In this document: positions 26,645 to 36,161 of the stretch, in pieces
Layout of the letters: every line of letters begins with the position of its first letter
Numbering within the stretch: the first letter of the stretch is position 1
From: Bacillota bacterium
GTDB lineage: Bacteria; Bacillota_I; Bacilli_A; RF39; UBA660
Length of the DNA: 64,000 nt
Direction of reading: 5' to 3'
Assembly (NCBI GenBank): GCA_023391185.1
Contig: JAEWBI010000004.1
Coordinates: 1-64,000, forward strand
The notes under the pieces: generated by a model
The model's database searches: none
Told to the model about the DNA's origin: nothing
Seen by the model: only the letters and a program-made list of their open reading frames with translations
Program-made: the position numbers and the translations under genes

Positions 26645-27784
26645 ATGGATAATATAGTCGTAAATGAAAATGATGAATTAATAATTAAACTACTTCATTA
26701 CTTCATTACAGAAGAAAATTATAGCCCAATAGTCCTAAAGGGAGCTCAAAATGAGATATGGCTAGAAAAATTAGATGGTGACTATAAAATTGTAAGATTA
26801 GTATCTAACTATATACATAATAATGAACAGTTAAATGTTGATAGTTATAGAACAGAACAGATTATAAAAAGAATAAAGCAAAAAACTATGTCTTTTAGTA
26901 TGAATGCTTTAAATATATATGTTAATTTAGGGGATAATGTTGATATTAGTAAATTTGATACACCAAATATTGATTATGTAAACATAAAATCAGTAGAAGA
27001 ATTGAATAATTTTTCATTTGTTATTGAAGAGTTCCCTTCTATTACAAAGAAGGCTGTTTATAAAGAAAAGGGTATTGATTTATTTATGAAATTAACTAGT
27101 GATATTGGAAAAAAGAATGAAGATGATGCAAAAATGGCTGAAGATGTATTTACAAAAAAAGACCCCATTATTACAAAAATACTATTATTGATAAATACTG
27201 TTGTTTTTATACTTAGTTTTGCTATGGGTCAAGATGAAATTATAAGAATGTTTTCGAACTTCGGACCAGCTGTTAAAGTAGGTGAGTTATATAGACTAAT
27301 AACAGGAGCTTTTGTTCATGTTGATGCAATACATTTCTTATTTAACATGTACGCTTTATACATAATAGGACCACAATTAGAGAATTTTTTTGGTAAATGG
27401 AAATACTTAACAATATATTTAGGAAGTGCTATAGTTGGAAGTTTTCTTTCAATTATGTTTAATCCATCAGTAGTTAGTATTGGTGCAAGTGGAGCAATAT
27501 TTGGTTTACTTGGAGCACTAGTATACTTTGGATATCATTACAGGGTATATTTAGATAGTGTTATTAAGTCACAAATTATACCGCTTATCCTTTTAAATTT
27601 ATTAATAGGATTTATGAGTACTGGTATTGATAATGCAGCGCATATAGGCGGCTTAATAGGTGGTGTTTTAGTTTCTATGGCAGTAGGAGTAAGATATAAA
27701 TCTACAAATGTAGAAAGAACCAATGGTATAATAATGACATTAATCTTTTTTGGATTTTTGGTATATATGACTTTTTTTAGATAA
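26645..27784 (+). CDS. Rhomboid-family intramembrane serine protease
   Basis: A 379-residue protein. The first 175 residues are soluble and cytosolic, as in Bacillus YqgP/GluP. The membrane core (about 175-378) has the conserved N-terminal HxxxN region (HFLFNMY), the catalytic serine in GASGAIFG (about 283) and the catalytic histidine in NAAHIGG (about 331). It should cleave membrane-protein substrates. AGGAGG 9 nt after the rluD stop gives the start, and a terminator overlaps the stop codon. Confidence 0.93.
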   Translation: MDNIVVNENDELIIKLLHYFITEENYSPIVLKGAQNEIWLEKLDGDYKIVRLVSNYIHNNEQLNVDSYRTEQIIKRIKQKTMSFSMNALNIYVNLGDNVDISKFDTPNIDYVNIKSVEELNNFSFVIEEFPSITKKAVYKEKGIDLFMKLTSDIGKKNEDDAKMAEDVFTKKDPIITKILLLINTVVFILSFAMGQDEIIRMFSNFGPAVKVGELYRLITGAFVHVDAIHFLFNMYALYIIGPQLENFFGKWKYLTIYLGSAIVGSFLSIMFNPSVVSIGASGAIFGLLGALVYFGYHYRVYLDSVIKSQIIPLILLNLLIGFMSTGIDNAAHIGGLIGGVLVSMAVGVRYKSTNVERTNGIIMTLIFFGFLVYMTFFR

Positions 27785-27806
27785 AACATTATGTTTTATC
27801 TTTTTT
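27779..27806 (+). terminator. Rhomboid gene terminator
   Basis: AGATAAAACAT / ATGTTTTATCT stem and T6. Confidence 0.85.
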
Positions 27807-27857
27807 AATTTGACAAAATGAATATATAAGATATAATAACTTTACGAGGTGATGATT

Positions 27858-28562
27858 ATGGGTAGATATACACTTAGCATGCTAACCTATGATAATCAAA
27901 CAATAAATTTAAGGTTTAATCAGCAAGGAAAGTTTGAATCAAAAGTATCTTTAAGAACAATTGATAGTTTAACAACACATTTTAAGGATAAAGAAAGTTT
28001 AATTGCAAGATTAAAACAAAATTACATTATTGAAGATATAAATATAACTTATCTGGCTAATAGAATGATGAAAAGTACATATGTAGCTTATGAAGATAAG
28101 AAGGATTTAGTAAAATTAGATATGGTAGATAACTCTAATATAGATATAAATAACAGTGTATTTAATGGTTATATGTATGACTTTTTACATATGTTGGAAG
28201 ATAGAGAATTCTTTCTTTTTGCCATTAATTCTGATTTACTTACATATAAGCAAAAAGAATATTTAGAATTAAGAATTATTAATGGTAATTATGATAAGTT
28301 TTATGAGGATAAAATAAAAAGTTATAGTAGTTCTTATTTACAATTTAGAAATTTATTATTTTTAATGGAACATTATAAGATTAAAAAGCAATTGCCAGAA
28401 GTACAAATACAGTCTGAAGAGGAAATAGAATATTATGATCCTGACGAAGATAACCTATATTCAGAAGATGAAAAAAGACAATATCAAGAATATATGGATA
28501 GTCTACCAGATGAACTTCCAGACTATTATGAAGATGATTTTGAAAAAGTAAAAAGAGTTTAA
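27858..28562 (+). CDS. Hypothetical soluble protein with acidic C-terminus
   Basis: A 234-residue protein of unrecognised family. No membrane segment or signal peptide. The N-terminal 50 residues look like a beta-rich domain; the last 50 residues are strongly acidic (Glu/Asp/Tyr). The start is ATG 27858 behind GAGGTGAT; upstream in-frame codons overlap that site. It has a separate terminator, so it is monocistronic, between the rhomboid and recombinase genes. No function can be proposed. Confidence 0.7.
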   Translation: MGRYTLSMLTYDNQTINLRFNQQGKFESKVSLRTIDSLTTHFKDKESLIARLKQNYIIEDINITYLANRMMKSTYVAYEDKKDLVKLDMVDNSNIDINNSVFNGYMYDFLHMLEDREFFLFAINSDLLTYKQKEYLELRIINGNYDKFYEDKIKSYSSSYLQFRNLLFLMEHYKIKKQLPEVQIQSEEEIEYYDPDEDNLYSEDEKRQYQEYMDSLPDELPDYYEDDFEKVKRV

Positions 28563-28576
28563 ATACTCTTTTTTTG
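28551..28576 (+). terminator. Terminator of the gene at 27858
   Basis: AAAAGAGT / ACTCTTTT hairpin overlapping the stop codon, with T7. Confidence 0.75.
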
Positions 28577-28596
28577 TTTTCAAGAACAAATGTTTG

Positions 28597-28605
28597 TGAT
28601 ATAAT
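28597..28605 (+). promoter_or_regulatory. Extended -10 promoter of the xer gene
   Basis: TGATATAAT, 15 nt before the start codon, so the leader is very short. Confidence 0.5.
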
Positions 28606-28620
28606 TTATATGGTGATAGT

Positions 28621-29520
28621 ATGGAAGGGTATATAAATGATTTTATTGAGTTTCTTGAGATTGAAAAACACTATTCTAAAGAAACGACAGAAAATTATAA
28701 TATAGATTTATACTTATTTTTGGAATATTGTAAAGTAAATAAACTAAGTGATTTTAATAAAATAACTTATGATTATTTGCGAAAATATTTAGTATATTTA
28801 TCTACTGTAAAAAAATATTCCAATAAATCTATATCTAGACATATAAGTTCTCTTCATAGTCTATACAATTATTTAATTGATGAGAGAGTAATTGATAGTA
28901 ATCCTATGAATTTAATAAATAGTCCTAAAAAAGAATTTAGACTTCCTACTTATCTTACTACAAATGAACTTGAGGACATCATTAATACTCCTGATAGAAC
29001 TAAGAAGGTTGGTAAAAGAGATATATTAATACTTGAAATGTTTTATTCAACTGGTATCAGACTTCATGAACTTGTTAATATAAAAATAAGTGATATTGAC
29101 TTTATAAATAAAAAAATAAAGATATTAGGTAAAGGTTCAAAAGAAAGATATGTTTTATATGGAGATAGATGTAAAGATTATTTAGAAGATTATCTAAATA
29201 ATTCTCGAAATCATTATTTAAAGGAAGCAAGTGATTATTTATTCTTAAATCAACATGGAAATGTACTTACTACATCGGGAATAGAGTACTTAGTTAAGAA
29301 AATACTAAAAGAAAGTGGTACTAATATTAAACTTACACCGCATGTATTAAGACATACCTTCGCTACACATATGCTTGATGAAGGAGCTGATTTAATGACT
29401 GTAAAAGAATTACTGGGGCATTCTAATCTATCAACAACAGGTATATACACACATGTATCTAATGAACATTTAAGAAAAACATATTTAAGCGCTCATCCAA
29501 GAGCAAGGAAGGAAAAATAA
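28621..29520 (+). CDS. XerC/XerD-type tyrosine recombinase
   Basis: A 299-residue site-specific recombinase of standard Xer length. An N-terminal SAM-like core-binding domain (about 1-85) is followed by the catalytic domain with Arg in TGIRLHE (about 146), the lysine loop GKGSKER, the HVLRHTFATH box (about 241), GHSN and the nucleophile tyrosine in GIYTHV (about 275). Housekeeping Xer proteins resolve chromosome dimers at dif; one copy is seen here, next to tdk and with no phage genes, so that role is likely. Whether it is XerC, XerD or a single XerS-like enzyme cannot be told. Confidence 0.9.
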   Translation: MEGYINDFIEFLEIEKHYSKETTENYNIDLYLFLEYCKVNKLSDFNKITYDYLRKYLVYLSTVKKYSNKSISRHISSLHSLYNYLIDERVIDSNPMNLINSPKKEFRLPTYLTTNELEDIINTPDRTKKVGKRDILILEMFYSTGIRLHELVNIKISDIDFINKKIKILGKGSKERYVLYGDRCKDYLEDYLNNSRNHYLKEASDYLFLNQHGNVLTTSGIEYLVKKILKESGTNIKLTPHVLRHTFATHMLDEGADLMTVKELLGHSNLSTTGIYTHVSNEHLRKTYLSAHPRARKEK

Positions 29521-29521
29521 T

Positions 29522-30145
29522 ATGGCAAAATTATATTTTAGATATGGCGCAATGAATTGCGGAAAGACTACAGCCCTTATACAGGTAGCTTATAATTATG
29601 AAGAAAGAGATCAAAGTATTGTCTTAATAAAACCTTCAGTTGATTTAAAGGGATCTGATCATGTAATTACTAGAACTGGTTTAAATAGAAAAGTTGATAA
29701 TTTAATTAAACCAGATGAATCTATTATTGAGACATTAAAAGAACAATTTAATAGAGTTAATTGTATTTTAGTAGATGAGGCGCAATTTTTAACTGAAAAA
29801 CAAATAGAGGAATTATTTGTGATAACGAAGATATATGAAGTTCCAGTTATTTGTTATGGGCTTAGAACTGATTTTAAAACTAATTCGTTTCCAGGAAGCA
29901 AGAGACTTTTAGAACTTGCTGATGAACTTGCTGAACTTGAAACTATTTGTAGATGCGGTAGTAAAGCTAGGTTTAATGCTAGAAAAGTAAATGGTCAGTT
30001 TGTTTCAGAAGGAGCACAAGTTGCCATTGATGAAATGGATGATGTAACTTATGAATCTGTTTGTGGTAAGTGCTATTTAGAAAAAGTAATGCACTATGAA
30101 CAAGGCAAAGTATTAACCTTTAAAAAAAATGATAAAAAAGTGTAA
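29522..30145 (+). CDS. tdk: Thymidine kinase
   Basis: A 207-residue type II thymidine kinase that phosphorylates deoxythymidine in salvage. The P-loop is GAMNCGKT (about residue 9), Walker B is LVDEAQFL (about 85), and two zinc-binding cysteine pairs lie in CRCGSKA and CGKCYLE. The length is normal. It starts 1 nt after the xer stop, so the two are cotranscribed. The terminator stem overlaps its 3' end. Confidence 0.94.
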   Translation: MAKLYFRYGAMNCGKTTALIQVAYNYEERDQSIVLIKPSVDLKGSDHVITRTGLNRKVDNLIKPDESIIETLKEQFNRVNCILVDEAQFLTEKQIEELFVITKIYEVPVICYGLRTDFKTNSFPGSKRLLELADELAELETICRCGSKARFNARKVNGQFVSEGAQVAIDEMDDVTYESVCGKCYLEKVMHYEQGKVLTFKKNDKKV

Positions 30146-30170
30146 AAAAGTGACAACATCATTTTTTTTT
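30124..30170 (+). terminator. tdk terminator
   Basis: AAAAAATGAT (30124-30133) pairs with ATCATTTTTT (30158-30167) across a 24-nt loop; a T-run follows. Confidence 0.55.
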
Positions 30171-30181
30171 TATTGCTTCTT

Positions 30182-30190
30182 TGGTATAAT
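30182..30190 (+). promoter_or_regulatory. Extended -10 promoter of ppdK
   Basis: TGGTATAAT, 33 nt before the TTG start. Confidence 0.55.
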
Positions 30191-30222
30191 GAAAGCGTAC
30201 AACAATAGAGGGAGAGATAAAA

Positions 30223-32853
30223 TTGGAAAAATATGTTTACGCCTTTAGTGAAGGCAACAGAGACATGCGCAATTTATTAGGTGGTAAAGGTGCTAACTTA
30301 GCAGAAATGACTAGCATCGGGCTTCCAGTACCAAGGGGATTTACTATTACAACAGAAGCTTGTAATAAATACTATGATTCTGGAAAAAAAATTGATGAAG
30401 AAGTAGAAAAACAAATCTTCAAACATTTAACTGATCTTGAAAAGATAACAGGTAAAAAATTTGGAGATAAAAAAAATCCACTTCTAGTTTCAGTAAGAAG
30501 TGGAGCGAGAGCATCTATGCCAGGTATGATGGATACTGTTCTTAATCTTGGACTTACTGATGAAGTAGCAGTAGAATTTGCTAAAGAAACAGGAAACAAA
30601 AGATTTACATACGATTCATATCGTAGATTTATTCAAATGTTTGCTGATGTTGTTAAAGGATATCCAAAATCATCATTCGAAAGAGTTCTAGATGAATTTA
30701 AAGAATCAAAAAATGCTAAATATGATACAGATTTAGATGAAAATGACATGTATGATATTACATTTAAATTTAAAGCAATTTATAAAGAACTAGCGAAGGA
30801 AGATTTCCCACAAGATCCTAAAGTTCAACTTATGGAAGCTGTTAAGGCAGTATTTAGATCTTGGATGAACGACAGAGCTATTTATTATAGAAAAATGAAT
30901 GATATACCAGCATCTTGGGGAACAGCAGTTAATGTTCAAGAAATGGTATATGGTAACTTAGGAGATGATTCTGGTACAGGTGTTGCCTTTACAAGAAATC
31001 CATCTACAGGTGAGAATAAATTATATGGTGAATATTTAATAAATGCTCAAGGAGAAGATGTTGTTGCAGGTATAAGAACTCCACAATCTATTGAAACTCT
31101 TGAAAAAGTTATGCCTGAGGTATACAAAGAATTTGTTGCAACAGCAAATATTCTAGAAAAGCATTATAGAGATATGCAAGACATGGAATTTACAATTGAA
31201 AAAGGTAAATTATTCATGCTTCAAACTAGAAATGGTAAAAGAACAGCACAAGCTGCAATTAAAGTGGCTGTTGATTTATATGAAGATGGTATGTTAACTA
31301 AAGAAGAAGCTCTTTTAAAAGTTGAACCAAAACAATTAGATGGATTACTTCATCCTATGTTTGATACTAAAGCATTAAAAGAAGCTAAAGTTATTGCAAC
31401 AGGACTTGCTGCATCTCCAGGGGCTGGAACAGGAGAAATTTATTTCACAGCTGAAGATGTATCAGAAGCTAAAAAAGATGGTAAGAAGTGTATTCTTGTT
31501 AGATTAGAAACTTCACCTGAAGATATTCAAGGTATGAATGATGCTGAAGGTATTTTAACTATCCGTGGTGGTATGACAAGTCATGCGGCTGTAGTAGCTC
31601 GTGGTATGGGTAGATGTTGTGTTTCTGGTTGTGGTGAACTTACTATTAACGAAGAAGAAAAAACTTTAAAAACAAAAGATGGACAAGTATTTAAAGAAGG
31701 AGACTATATTTCATTAGACGGTTCGACTGGTAATGTATATGGTGTTAAAATTAAAACTGTTGAACCAGAAATAAGTGGAGATTTTGAAAAATTCATGAAA
31801 TTAGTGGATGAAGTAAAAGTACTTGGTGTAAGAGCAAATGCTGATACTCCAAAAGATGCTGCTACTGCTCATAGATATGGTGCAGAAGGTATTGGTTTAT
31901 GCCGTACTGAGCATATGTTCTTTGAAGAAGACAGAATATTCGCATTTCGCCAAATGATTTCTTCTGAAACAGTAGAGCAAAGAGAAGAAGCCCTTGAAAA
32001 AGTACTTCCATATCAAAGAAGTGACTTTGAAGGATTATTTAGAGAAATGGCTGGATTACCTGTTATAATTCGTTATTTAGATCCACCTTTACATGAGTTT
32101 TTACCTCATACTGATGAAGAAATTAAACCACTTGCTAAAGCACTTGGTATGAGTTTTGAATCATTAAAAGCAAGAGTTGAATCACTAAAGGAATTCAATC
32201 CAATGATGGGACATCGTGGATGCCGTTTAGCAGTTACTTATCCAGAAATTGCTAGAATGCAAACAAGAGCAGTTATAGAAGCTGCAATTAATGTTCAAAA
32301 AGAAGGAAAGAAAGTAATACCTGAAATAATGATTCCACTTATTGGTGATGCAAATGAACTTAAATATGTAAAAGATATAGTTGTTGCAACTGCTGATGAA
32401 ATAATTAAAAAAGAAAAAGTTAAGTTACATTATCAAGTTGGAACAATGATAGAAATACCTAGAGCTGCACTTCTTGCTGATGAAATAGCTAAAGAAGCTG
32501 AATTCTTCAGTTTTGGAACAAATGATTTAACACAAATGACATTTGGTTTTTCAAGAGACGATGCTGGCAAATTCTTAAATGAATATTACAGCAAAGGTAT
32601 TTTTGAAAACGATCCATTTGCTAAATTAGATCAAAATGGTGTAGGTAAATTAGTTGAAATTTCTGCAAGACTTGGTAAACAAGTAAGACCAGACATACAA
32701 CTTGGTATATGCGGTGAACATGGTGGTGAACCATCAAGTGTTGAATTCTGCCATAAAGTAGGATTAAACTATGTTTCATGTTCTCCATATAGAGTACCAA
32801 TTGCAAGACTTGCTGCTGCACAAGCAAGAGCAAAAGAATTATTGCAAAAATAA
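30223..32853 (+). CDS. ppdK: Pyruvate, phosphate dikinase
   Basis: An 876-residue enzyme interconverting pyruvate + ATP + Pi with phosphoenolpyruvate + AMP + PPi. The N-terminal nucleotide-binding domain has GGKGANLAEM and SVRSGARASMPGMMDT. The swivelling phosphohistidine domain has GGMTSHAAVVARGMG (catalytic His about 454). The PEP/pyruvate domain has GLCRTEHMFF and GICGEHGGEP with a catalytic cysteine. The start is a TTG at 30223 with GAGGGAGAG upstream, matching the family's usual (M)xKYVYxFxEG opening. It is typical of PPi-using glycolysis in anaerobes, in which it may replace pyruvate kinase. Monocistronic with a strong terminator. Confidence 0.97.
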   Translation: MEKYVYAFSEGNRDMRNLLGGKGANLAEMTSIGLPVPRGFTITTEACNKYYDSGKKIDEEVEKQIFKHLTDLEKITGKKFGDKKNPLLVSVRSGARASMPGMMDTVLNLGLTDEVAVEFAKETGNKRFTYDSYRRFIQMFADVVKGYPKSSFERVLDEFKESKNAKYDTDLDENDMYDITFKFKAIYKELAKEDFPQDPKVQLMEAVKAVFRSWMNDRAIYYRKMNDIPASWGTAVNVQEMVYGNLGDDSGTGVAFTRNPSTGENKLYGEYLINAQGEDVVAGIRTPQSIETLEKVMPEVYKEFVATANILEKHYRDMQDMEFTIEKGKLFMLQTRNGKRTAQAAIKVAVDLYEDGMLTKEEALLKVEPKQLDGLLHPMFDTKALKEAKVIATGLAASPGAGTGEIYFTAEDVSEAKKDGKKCILVRLETSPEDIQGMNDAEGILTIRGGMTSHAAVVARGMGRCCVSGCGELTINEEEKTLKTKDGQVFKEGDYISLDGSTGNVYGVKIKTVEPEISGDFEKFMKLVDEVKVLGVRANADTPKDAATAHRYGAEGIGLCRTEHMFFEEDRIFAFRQMISSETVEQREEALEKVLPYQRSDFEGLFREMAGLPVIIRYLDPPLHEFLPHTDEEIKPLAKALGMSFESLKARVESLKEFNPMMGHRGCRLAVTYPEIARMQTRAVIEAAINVQKEGKKVIPEIMIPLIGDANELKYVKDIVVATADEIIKKEKVKLHYQVGTMIEIPRAALLADEIAKEAEFFSFGTNDLTQMTFGFSRDDAGKFLNEYYSKGIFENDPFAKLDQNGVGKLVEISARLGKQVRPDIQLGICGEHGGEPSSVEFCHKVGLNYVSCSPYRVPIARLAAAQARAKELLQK

Positions 32854-32879
32854 GAGAGTCGAAAAAACTCTCTTTTTCT
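32852..32879 (+). terminator. ppdK terminator
   Basis: AAGAGAGT / ACTCTCTT hairpin and T-tract; it begins at the stop codon. Confidence 0.85.
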
Positions 32880-32937
32880 TGACTATTTTTTTATCTTGTT
32901 ATATTATATTAATAGATGATATGGGAGGTTATAACAT

Positions 32938-33690
32938 ATGAAATTAAGAAACGGAAAAAAATTTTTGATGGTTTTATGTGCAGCTTTTATGCTTACAGGG
33001 TGTGCTTCAAAAGATTTAAAAAATGCATATAATAAAATGAGTGTTGGTGATGGAAAGGACCAGATAAATGGTTATTCATTAAGTATTAGACTTTTTGGTT
33101 TATATAATGATGAAAAAGTGAACCAATCAATTAGAATTCAAAATTATTTAGGTGATAATTTTAAAGTAGTTGATTCAAGTAGTGACGAAATTACATATTA
33201 TGTAGTTGATGGAAAAAATTACAAATCAGTTGCTAAAGAAACAGATCGTGAAGATAATTCTTATAATGCTAATGGATTCCAAGCAGGGTTTGATACTACT
33301 AAAACAGTTACTACTTATGAAGAAACAGATGATGTTCCATTTACTGATACTGATTTATATTTAACTAGTTTAAAATCAGCTAAAAAAATAAGTGATTCTT
33401 CAGAAGAAAAAATAGGAGATTTATCATACACAACTTATGAATATACAGTAGCTAAAAAAACTATGCTTAATATTCTAAGTGGATCAGTTTTAAAAGATAT
33501 AGAATTTAAAACTGATGTTCCAGCAAAAGTATGGATTGATAGTGATGGTTATGTTTATAAAATAGAGTATGATTTAGCTAAAGGTATTGAATCTGAAAGT
33601 ACTTTATCTTTAAATGTTTATTATAATGCTGTTAATAACTCAAATGAAATTAGTATTGATGAAGTAAATTTACAAAATAGCGATAAATAA
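32938..33690 (+). CDS. Hypothetical lipoprotein
   Basis: A 250-residue lipoprotein: basic start, hydrophobic core and lipobox LTGC (Cys about 22). The mature part is beta-rich and polar, with no recognised domain. It resembles the loose group of Firmicutes outer-leaflet lipoproteins in which residues between strands measure a conversion or scale (a SYTTYEYTV strand then a WIDSDGYVYKIEY strand, like LolA/LppX-type folds), but this is only an impression. GGGAGG gives the start. It has its own terminator. Confidence 0.72.
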   Translation: MKLRNGKKFLMVLCAAFMLTGCASKDLKNAYNKMSVGDGKDQINGYSLSIRLFGLYNDEKVNQSIRIQNYLGDNFKVVDSSSDEITYYVVDGKNYKSVAKETDREDNSYNANGFQAGFDTTKTVTTYEETDDVPFTDTDLYLTSLKSAKKISDSSEEKIGDLSYTTYEYTVAKKTMLNILSGSVLKDIEFKTDVPAKVWIDSDGYVYKIEYDLAKGIESESTLSLNVYYNAVNNSNEISIDEVNLQNSDK

Positions 33691-33716
33691 AATTGTATGC
33701 AAATACAATTTTTTTT
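33689..33716 (+). terminator. Terminator of the lipoprotein gene
   Basis: AAAATTGTAT / ATACAATTTT, loop GCAA, T-run. It overlaps the stop codon. Confidence 0.85.
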
Positions 33717-33791
33717 GTTTACTACGTCAAATATTGACTATTTTTTCTATTTGTTATATCCTAAATATAGATTAGAATAGTAGGTATAAAT

Positions 33792-35480
33792 ATGAAAAAT
33801 AAAAGAGGCTTTACATTAATCGAATTACTGGCAATTATAGTGTTGATTGGTTTAATAGCGTTAGTTATCACTCCAAAAATAACGACAACACTCACAAAAC
33901 AAGAAATGAAATCATTTAAATCAAGTGTCGAAGGAATAGTTAAGGCAGTAAAACAAGATGTTATTAATAATGCAAGTTTTAATTCATCTACTTCTAACTA
34001 TAGAGCGTATACTTATGGTGAAGATGGATTATACTTAACTATAACAGGAAATCAGGCTGTTGAGTCAAGCATAAATGTATCAGGAAATATAAAGAATGGA
34101 TCAGGCACAGTAGTTGCTACAAATAGTTCTGATATTATTTTGGCTGTACATAATGATAAATTCTGCGCTAAGAAAAATGCTGATGACACAAACATTATAG
34201 TTGAAGATTATACTGGAACTTGTGTTAATGATGAAATTAGTATTCCTGAAGTAACTTCATGTTATTTATATGATACTAATCCAGATGATACACTAACTAT
34301 AACTGGATATAAGTATGCTGATAGTACATGTTCAAAAGATTTAATTATTCCGAATAAAATTAATGGTAAAAAAGTAACCAAAATTTCAGATTTTGCTTTT
34401 GTAGAAGCAGAAACTACTATTGCTGGATATGTCGAGTATGACGCTGAAGGTAACGATTATTGGTATGATGAATTTTTTGAAAATATTCCAGAAAATAAAG
34501 AAATTGTTTGGATAGAAATTACTGAACTAACCAACATAACTGGTAAATATTGTTTCACTGATATTAATCGTGAAAACGAAGTTGATGTGGGATTGGATTA
34601 TATTCGTACCGAGGGCGATGGATATTATGGTTGTTATTATGATTATGCTAGTATGCTTGATTTAGGAAAGAACAATTATAATATTCAAAGTATTGATTTT
34701 TCTAATGCTACAGGATTAACTGAAATACCTTTTGCTCTTGCTCTTAGTTCAACAATATCTTCAATAAATATAGGTACTTATATTAATAAAATTAATGCTT
34801 TTGCATTTTTAGATAATTTCATATCAAGTTTATCTATTCCAGCAAATATAGTTTCAATAGGGACTTATGCATTTTATGAAAATAACATTAATAACTTAGA
34901 TTTGTCTTTTGCAACTTCTTTAAAGGCAATAAATGAAGGAGTATTTGCTGAAAATATGTTAAATAACTTAACTATAAGAAATTTAAATAATTTAGAAAGT
35001 ATATCGGGTGGCGAATGGGGGGCATTCGAAGAAAACTTGTTAACTTCAGTTACGCTTGAGAATTTACCTAATTTAACAAATATTGGAAATCTTGATGATC
35101 CATATGGACCATTTAACTATAATTCTATAACTTCTCTAACTCTTTCTAATTTACCTAATTTAAATACCATTGGGGCATGGGCTTTTTATGATAATAAAAT
35201 AGCCAGTTTAAATCTTGTAAACTCTCTTACTTCAATTGGAGAGGGCGCTTTTGGTGCCAATAATTTAACCACGGTTACTATTCCAGCTAATGTTACTTTA
35301 ATGGCTGATCTAGCTTTTGCAAAATGTGGTTGTGGAGAAGGCTCAGATAATGCTAATTTAGTGACAATACAAAACAAGACTGGAAGAACTTTTGACTGGT
35401 CAAAAATTATAGGAGTTGGTACAACAGCTACATGTTCATTTATAACAGGTACATGTAGTACGGTAAATATAACAGGATAA
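33792..35480 (+). CDS. Type IV prepilin-like protein with BspA-type leucine-rich repeats
   Basis: A 562-residue protein. Residues 1-30 are a class of prepilin leader: RG then FTLIELLAII with the conserved Glu at +5 and a 20-residue hydrophobic helix. Residues 30-150 look like a pilin head. About 215-545 contain irregular LRR_5/BspA-like repeats (LPNLNTIGAWAFYDNKI..., LTSIGEGAFGAN...). BspA-type LRRs are found in surface adhesins of gut bacteria. The protein is probably displayed through prepilin processing rather than cell-wall sorting. The start has only weak upstream purines (GTAGGT). Prepilin peptidase is not in this window. Confidence 0.85.
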   Translation: MKNKRGFTLIELLAIIVLIGLIALVITPKITTTLTKQEMKSFKSSVEGIVKAVKQDVINNASFNSSTSNYRAYTYGEDGLYLTITGNQAVESSINVSGNIKNGSGTVVATNSSDIILAVHNDKFCAKKNADDTNIIVEDYTGTCVNDEISIPEVTSCYLYDTNPDDTLTITGYKYADSTCSKDLIIPNKINGKKVTKISDFAFVEAETTIAGYVEYDAEGNDYWYDEFFENIPENKEIVWIEITELTNITGKYCFTDINRENEVDVGLDYIRTEGDGYYGCYYDYASMLDLGKNNYNIQSIDFSNATGLTEIPFALALSSTISSINIGTYINKINAFAFLDNFISSLSIPANIVSIGTYAFYENNINNLDLSFATSLKAINEGVFAENMLNNLTIRNLNNLESISGGEWGAFEENLLTSVTLENLPNLTNIGNLDDPYGPFNYNSITSLTLSNLPNLNTIGAWAFYDNKIASLNLVNSLTSIGEGAFGANNLTTVTIPANVTLMADLAFAKCGCGEGSDNANLVTIQNKTGRTFDWSKIIGVGTTATCSFITGTCSTVNITG

Positions 35481-35483
35481 AAA

Positions 35484-35504
35484 AAGAAGAATCTTATTCT
35501 TCAA
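35484..35504 (-). terminator. Terminator of the YigZ gene
   Basis: GAAGAAT / ATTCTTC stem overlapping the yigZ stop codon; T7 follows on the minus strand. On the plus strand the T-run is missing, so it serves mainly yigZ. Confidence 0.7.
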
Positions 35505-36084
35505 TTAAAATATCATTAGAAATATTAAATTCTATACAGTTAGAATTTAATATTTCTTTTATTTTATCTAGTTTTTCATTATTTATATTAAATAAATAAG
35601 TTATATTTTCATCAAATATTTTATCCTTTATATTAACATCTTTTAAGGTATTATCAATTAGTTTAACTTTTTCATAATTAAAAACTAATTTTACTGTCTT
35701 ACCACTTACTATTTTATTTATCTTAGCAATTTTAAGGCATTCAGAGGCGCTTTTTGAATAAGCTCTAACAAGTCCGCCAGTACCTAATTTAATTCCGCCA
35801 AAATATCTAATAACAATGCATAATACATAATTTAAATTATTATTTTCTAAAACATTTAGTATTGGCATGCCGGCTGTACCACTTGGTTCGCCATCATCAC
35901 TAAATCTTTTTATATTATCTATTATATAACTATAACAATAATGAGTAGCGTCTTTATATTCATGTTTTATACTGTCTATATGTGTAGATATATCTTCTTC
36001 ATGATATATTTTTTTATATACACATATAAATTTAGATTTATTTATAATTATTTCATTCCTAATGTCTTCATCAATCGTGTACAT
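35494..36084 (-). CDS. yigZ: YigZ/IMPACT-family protein
   Basis: A 196-residue protein of the UPF0029/IMPACT family. The N-terminal domain carries the signature KSKFI, ATHYCYSY, FSDDGEPSGTAGMPIL and VIRYFGGIKLGTGGLVRAY. The C-terminal 65 residues form the smaller DUF1949-like domain. The family is linked to translation (yeast IMPACT regulates GCN2); the bacterial role is not settled. It is convergent to the prepilin-LRR gene and divergent from the gene at 36162. Confidence 0.93.
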   Translation of the reverse strand: MYTIDEDIRNEIIINKSKFICVYKKIYHEEDISTHIDSIKHEYKDATHYCYSYIIDNIKRFSDDGEPSGTAGMPILNVLENNNLNYVLCIVIRYFGGIKLGTGGLVRAYSKSASECLKIAKINKIVSGKTVKLVFNYEKVKLIDNTLKDVNIKDKIFDENITYLFNINNEKLDKIKEILNSNCIEFNISNDILIEE

Positions 36085-36136
36085 AAAATCACCTAAATAG
36101 ATTATACATTATTAATATTTGAAAAACAAATAGATA

Positions 36137-36145
36137 TGATATAAT
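36137..36145 (+). promoter_or_regulatory. Extended -10 promoter of the gene at 36162
   Basis: TGATATAAT, 16 nt before the start. Confidence 0.5.
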
Positions 36146-36161
36146 ATCCCTAGGTGATATC

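Noticed and set aside
28621..29520. Integrase of a mobile element
   Set aside because: The recombinase is Xer-length, sits with tdk in a housekeeping setting, and no attachment-site repeats, phage or transposon genes were seen.
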